Below are positions 5,310 through 5,481 of a stretch of 5,481 nucleotides of DNA, one piece after another; within the stretch, counting starts at the first letter, position 1; every line of letters begins with the position of its first letter. Origin of the DNA: JANMJD01 sp963828405. Its GTDB lineage: Bacteria; Actinomycetota; Acidimicrobiia; Acidimicrobiales; Ilumatobacteraceae. The notes beneath the pieces were generated by a model. That model did not search any database. It saw only the letters and a list, made by a program, of their open reading frames with translations, and was not told where the DNA came from. The translations under genes were made by a program, and so were the position numbers. Location of the stretch: positions 1 through 5,481 of the forward strand of contig CAWHEG010000001.1 of assembly GCA_963828405.1 (NCBI GenBank). Direction: 5' to 3'.

Positions 5310-5435
5310 TTACTGCTCGACCTCGTGGCGCAGGTGTTCGGCGGCGAGGTCGAGGACGAGTCTCACGTGATGATCGTTGAGCGCGTAGTACGCCATGCGT
5401 CCATCGCGGCGAACCCGAACGACGCCGGCCAGTAG
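5310..5435 (-). pseudogene. C-terminal tail of an ArsR/SmtB-family metal-sensing repressor
   Basis: The 41 residues LLAGVVRVRRDGRMAYYAL and NDHHVRLVLDLAAEHL, ending HEVEQ, match the winged beta-hairpin and last helix of ArsR/SmtB regulators, dimeric repressors released from DNA by metal. The R-R-D-G-R-x-x-Y-Y-x-L signature is the wing. NDHHVRLVL is the position of the alpha-5 site, where Asp and His ligands are usual (D21, H22, H23 of the fragment). An in-frame TGA stands immediately before it (5438-5436), and the DNA-recognition helix and N-terminus are missing, so no functional repressor can be made. It lies just before the CDF-like transporter in the same direction, the standard regulator-exporter arrangement. 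The truncation point is less than 30 bp from the tRNA 3' end at the right edge, suggesting that integration or recombination at the tRNA cut it. Confidence 0.75.
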
Positions 5436-5462
5436 TCAAAGGATATCACACCTGGTCAGATG

Positions 5463-5481
5463 TGGTGGAGACGATGGAACT
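5463..5481 (-). tRNA. 3' end of a tRNA gene (partial, runs off the right edge)
   Basis: Read on the minus strand, the sequence ends a tRNA: T-stem strand TCCAT, acceptor strand CGTCTCC, discriminator A and encoded CCA (TGG at 5463-5465). The rest of the gene lies beyond the window. The identity cannot be read because the anticodon is missing; the CGTCTCC acceptor suits actinobacterial tRNA-Ala among others. The encoded CCA suggests this is the authentic gene, in contrast to the fragment at 259-294. Confidence 0.65.

Noticed and set aside
1..5481. CRISPR array, transposase, integrase or complete insertion sequence
   Set aside because: No regularly spaced repeats, DDE or tyrosine-recombinase motifs, or paired terminal inverted repeats with a transposase were seen on either strand.

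Overview
The window is a high-GC stretch, probably from an actinobacterium or a relative such as an acidimicrobial lineage. Supporting signs are strong G/C bias at third codon positions, TANNNT-type -10 boxes including one set up for a leaderless mRNA, a degraded deazaflavin(F420)-type nitroreductase gene, and the mix of families. The species cannot be named from the sequence. The content looks accessory: a toxin-antitoxin pair, a secreted protease, a small conserved hypothetical, and several broken genes.

Layout from left to right. (1) Positions 1-126 hold the end of an unidentified plus-strand gene. (2) Positions 259-294 hold the 3' half of a tRNA, minus strand, with no matching 5' half. 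(3) A plus-strand toxin-antitoxin module follows: a DUF433 (VapB-like) antitoxin from a putative leaderless promoter, broken by a one-base frameshift, overlapped by 4 bp by an intact DUF5615 PIN-like toxin. (4) A minus-strand conserved hypothetical protein lies convergent to the toxin and divergent from a plus-strand secreted S8 (subtilisin-like) protease. The protease has its own promoter, a good ribosome binding site and a strong 3' hairpin. (5) Remnants on the minus strand comprise a nitroreductase-family deazaflavin-dependent oxidoreductase readable only by joining several frames, butted against a short sialidase/BNR-repeat fragment. (6) About 470 bp of apparently gene-free, repeat-containing DNA follows. 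(7) A minus-strand metal-resistance-like operon comes next, in transcription order: the C-terminal tail of an ArsR/SmtB regulator, a heavily frameshifted CDF-like cation transporter, and an intact isoprenylcysteine methyltransferase-family membrane protein whose ATG overlaps the transporter stop. (8) The last 19 bases are the 3' end, with encoded CCA, of a tRNA gene on the minus strand.

Two patterns stand out. First, the tRNA 3' end at the right edge and the tRNA 3' fragment near position 260 are direct repeats, 16 of 17 identical over the visible overlap. They bracket about 5.2 kb like the two attachment sites of a tRNA-targeted integrated element, and the ArsR gene is cut off a few bases from the right one. 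Second, many genes are broken by single-base indels, mostly in homopolymer runs, while protein similarity stays good on both sides. The indels cluster in three genes and spare the protease, the methyltransferase, the toxin and the hypothetical. This is either locally poor sequence or recent decay of particular genes, and the window alone cannot decide. I see no convincing undescribed system. The nearest candidates are the small hypothetical protein divergent from the secreted protease, and the integrase-less tRNA-bracketed island itself.
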